Shown here one piece after another: positions 61,539 to 64,000 of a stretch of DNA of 64,000 nucleotides. The notes below the pieces were generated by a model that did no database searches, was not told the DNA's origin, and saw only the letters and a program-made list of their open reading frames with translations. Location of the stretch: positions 124,001 through 188,000 of the forward strand of contig JAHEBJ010000001.1 in the NCBI GenBank assembly GCA_024642285.1, given 5' to 3'. The position numbers were made by a program, and so were the translations under genes. Every line of letters begins with the position of its first letter. Position 1 is the stretch's first letter. This stretch comes from Sphingobacteriales bacterium. GTDB taxonomy: Bacteria > Bacteroidota > Bacteroidia > Chitinophagales > Chitinophagaceae.

Positions 61539-61560
61539 AACCTGCCTACCGGCAGGCAGG
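61539..61560. repeat. Palindromic intergenic repeat copy 3
   Basis: AACCTGCCTACCGGCAGGCAGG. Confidence 0.85.
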
Positions 61561-61597
61561 CTTAAGCCGATAAAAGTTACTGCTGCCCGGCTCAACG

Positions 61598-61621
61598 TTG
61601 CGTCAGCCCCAGCTGACGCAA
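61598..61621. repeat. Perfect stem-loop in spacer
   Basis: TTGCGTCAGC-CCCA-GCTGACGCAA. Confidence 0.85.
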
Positions 61622-61629
61622 AACCCCTT

Positions 61630-61643
61630 GTTAGCTGCAGTGC
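61630..61643. repeat. Cassette-terminus-like core, distal end of NTF2-like unit
   Basis: GTTAGCTGCAGTGC; reverse complement GCACTGCAGCTAAC. Confidence 0.6.
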
Positions 61644-61662
61644 TACTTGCGGGACGAAAGAC

Positions 61663-62169
61663 TTAATGTTTAGTGGAATCTGTTTGGGCATGCTCTTGCA
61701 TTGATTCTTGCAGGAAGACGACTTTCCATTTGCTGTTTATTTTTCTGAATAACATCGACATACCAAAAGGTTCATATCTTACTTCCTGTCCGTTTTTGTA
61801 AGTTGCTATTAATGCGCCTGAATAGCTCCACAATACATTGTCCTCACTTAAATACATGTATTTTTCTGTACCCTTTGCAATTATTTCACTAGTGAGTTGC
61901 GCATAAAACTGTCGAACCATATTTTTATAAGCAGCCTTGTTATAAAATACGCCTGAGGTCTCTACATAAGTGAAGTCATTACCCGAAAAAGAAAATAAAT
62001 TATATAATTTTGTCGTGTCAACTTTGGCTGCCGCATCATGAATCTCTCCAATCACAGATTGAATTTCACTTTGTATTTGTTGCTTTTGGTCTTCACTTAA
62101 TTCAGTGTTTGATTTTTGCGAGCAAGAAAATAGAATTATTGTAATAAGCAGCGGAGTTAAAACTTTCAT
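61663..62169 (-). CDS. NTF2-like (SnoaL/DUF4440-type) lipoprotein
   Basis: Lipobox LFSCSQKS; compact NTF2-like domain with YMYLSEDNVLWSYSGALIATYKNGQEVRYEPFGMSMLFRKINSKWKVVFLQ. Confidence 0.7.
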   Translation of the reverse strand: MKVLTPLLITIILFSCSQKSNTELSEDQKQQIQSEIQSVIGEIHDAAAKVDTTKLYNLFSFSGNDFTYVETSGVFYNKAAYKNMVRQFYAQLTSEIIAKGTEKYMYLSEDNVLWSYSGALIATYKNGQEVRYEPFGMSMLFRKINSKWKVVFLQESMQEHAQTDSTKH

Positions 62170-62215
62170 TTTATTAATAATAATTAGAAATTTAAAATTA
62201 TTAAAACGTCAAATC

Positions 62216-62229
62216 GCATTGCAGCTAAC
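62216..62229. repeat. Cassette-terminus-like core, proximal end of NTF2-like unit
   Basis: GCATTGCAGCTAAC; reverse complement GTTAGCTGCAATGC matches the other end at 13/14. Confidence 0.6.
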
Positions 62230-62274
62230 ATCCAGTTCTTTGTGCAGTTGGGGAATAAAATTCCGTCTGCTCAT

Positions 62275-62335
62275 AACCGTTGCTAATTGAAAATATATTG
62301 TTGAAGTTAAGAACAAAAGTTGATAGTAATTCGTC
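62275..62335. repeat. Conserved intergenic block, copy B
   Basis: AACCGTTGCTAATTGAAAATATATTGTTGAAGTTAAGAACAAAA...ATTCGTC. Confidence 0.75.
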
Positions 62336-62430
62336 TGATGGAACTAAAGCTTAAATTTACAGTTAGCTGATGTTAGAGGGTCTGGCCCAACTTGCATAAT
62401 ACCCAATGTTATCGGCTATCCTTTTTCTGT

Positions 62431-64000
62431 CTACCGTTTTTGGACCTTGTTTTCTATCCACTTATTAACTTTTGTTTCCAGAATGATGAGGGGTAAACAG
62501 CCGTCTTTTAAAACTTCATCGTGAAACTCTTTAATGTCAAATTTATTTCCTAATTTTTTCTTTGCTCTTTCACGCAGCTCAATAATTTTTAATTCCCCCA
62601 CTTTATAACTCACTGCCTGTCCTGCCAAAACCATAAATCGTTCTATCTTTTGTTCAGCATCAATGGATGATACTGGTTGATTCTCCAATACATAAGCTAT
62701 GGCTTTTTCCCGGGACCATCCATTGTAATGTATTCCTGCATCAACAACTAATCGAACTGCCCTTTCTATTTCTTGATTTAGTCTCCCCAAATATTGATAG
62801 GGGTCTGTGTACATACCTAATTCTGTTCCTAAACTTTCAGCATATAATGCCCATCCTTCCCCAAAAGCACTTGTCCAATATGCTTTTCTAAATTCTGGAA
62901 TATCGGCTTCCTGTTGAATAGCGAACTGGTAGTGATGCCCAGGAATAGCTTCGTGCATAAACAGAGATTCCATTGAAAAATAATTGTATTTAGCTGGGTC
63001 AAGTACTACCTCATAAAAAATTCCTGGTCTTGTTCCATCTCTCGATGACTTAGTGTATTGAGCATTAGCACCAGCAGCACGAAATTTTTCAGTAGCTCTT
63101 ACTTCAAACTTTGCTTTTGGTTTTAAATTAAAAAGGATATTCAGTTGTGGCGACATTTTATCCTGAAAACTTCTGAATTTATCCAACACTTCCTCTTCCG
63201 TTTTAAATGGAAAGAATTTAGGCTCAGTTCTTACATACTGAAAGAAAGACTTTAAATCACCTTTAAAGCCAACTTTTGTTTTTAAAGAATCTATTGCTTT
63301 ACGGATGCGTGAAACTTCACTAAGCCCTAAAATAAAAATTTGCTTGGCTGTAATGTTGGTTGAAGTGTAATACTTTAACCATAATTCGTACTCTTTCTTC
63401 CCATTAGAATTATCTAAAAGCCCTGATGTTTTTCTTGCTTTGGGTATATAATCAGTAACTATATAATCGTGTAATTTTTTATAGGCTGGTTTAATAATAT
63501 TTTCAATAGCATCTGAATAATCTTTTTTTAATTGGACCGCAGAAGTACTATCTAAGTTGTCAGGAAGTTTTAGTAAAGGCTTATAGAAAACATTTTCTTG
63601 ACTTGTACCTACAAATAATGGTTTTAATTGCGGTGGCACTTTTTTCATTGCAGCCCTTGGGTTTGTATTATTTAGTGCTATACCTTTTTGCATATTAGCT
63701 ATTGCTTGGTCAACCCAAATTTGAAAAAATTTCATACGGCTAATAAAATCTCTATAGTCCTTTTCAGTGTTGAAAGGAATAAATCCTGCTCCTGAACCTA
63801 ATGTGGCAAACTTTGTTGGAAAGCTAAATACGAATTGGTCAACAGGTTTGTAAAACCCCAAAGAATTATTTAGTATTTCGTTTTCGGATTTCAGCTTGTA
63901 GGTAAGCACATCAATACTTAATAGTTCTGATTCTGTTAAACCTGATTTACTTATGAAACGTAAAGTGTCAAGATATTTTTTATTTAATGCTTTTGCCTTC
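62431..64000 (-). CDS. DUF885 family protein, 5' end truncated by window edge
   Basis: FMHEAIPGHHYQFAIQQE zinc-peptidase-like motif; the frame stays open upstream of the listed GTG 'start' to the window end (...KKYLDTLRFISKSGLTESELLSIDVLTYKLK). Confidence 0.9.
   Translation of the reverse strand, partial: KAKALNKKYLDTLRFISKSGLTESELLSIDVLTYKLKSENEILNNSLGFYKPVDQFVFSFPTKFATLGSGAGFIPFNTEKDYRDFISRMKFFQIWVDQAIANMQKGIALNNTNPRAAMKKVPPQLKPLFVGTSQENVFYKPLLKLPDNLDSTSAVQLKKDYSDAIENIIKPAYKKLHDYIVTDYIPKARKTSGLLDNSNGKKEYELWLKYYTSTNITAKQIFILGLSEVSRIRKAIDSLKTKVGFKGDLKSFFQYVRTEPKFFPFKTEEEVLDKFRSFQDKMSPQLNILFNLKPKAKFEVRATEKFRAAGANAQYTKSSRDGTRPGIFYEVVLDPAKYNYFSMESLFMHEAIPGHHYQFAIQQEADIPEFRKAYWTSAFGEGWALYAESLGTELGMYTDPYQYLGRLNQEIERAVRLVVDAGIHYNGWSREKAIAYVLENQPVSSIDAEQKIERFMVLAGQAVSYKVGELKIIELRERAKKKLGNKFDIKEFHDEVLKDGCLPLIILETKVNKWIENKVQKR

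Noticed and set aside
61467-61691. ORF of 74 aa (MPKQIPLNIKSF...LPAGRQVRVRR)
   Set aside because: Covers the structured spacer and palindromes and overlaps the end of the NTF2-like gene; looks like a spurious translation.
58990-62425. Calling the region a definite integron
   Set aside because: No integrase gene is in the window, cores only partly match RYYYAAC/GTTRRRY, and the OsmC/DUF4386 unit (60205-61462) lacks convincing complementary ends.
63909-63911. GTG at 63909 as the true start of the DUF885 gene
   Set aside because: The frame stays open with plausible protein sequence to the window edge, so the gene is truncated by the window.

Overview
This 64 kb window looks like a Bacteroidetes chromosome, probably Chitinophagaceae-like. 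The evidence is the type IX secretion (T9SS) C-terminal tails, TonB/SusC-style receptors, AT-rich intergenic DNA and family content. I found no rRNA, tRNA or CRISPR array by eye. Most of the window is ordinary chromosomal content: radA, comF-like, pdxA, rsmA/ksgA, a fused acyl-CoA mutase (icmF), arfB, a GGGP-synthase-family enzyme, an ABC exporter, a two-component system, and an MbnP/MbnH-like pair. Four regions stand out. (1) At 58.99-62.42 kb, extending past the window edge, co-oriented unrelated genes are separated by about 170-210 bp structured spacers. Two gene units end in mutually complementary sequences, and two spacers share a conserved block next to a variable stem-loop. This resembles an integron/cassette-type array, but no integrase is visible here. 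(2) Two giant T9SS surface proteins in inverted orientation bracket a sugar dehydrogenase and a TonB receptor. They share an amplified N-terminal module and a 65-nt identical tract that suggests gene conversion. (3) At 31.7-38.7 kb there is a respiratory-looking locus (YceI-like, cytochromes, Tat FeS protein, NrfD-like) with no visible catalytic subunit. It includes a 75-aa Tat mini-protein resembling the FeS subunit N-terminus and recurrent TGA-N6-TCA palindromes. (4) A Cys-rich mini-domain is fused to a T9SS tail. All family calls are from reading protein sequences; no database search was run.
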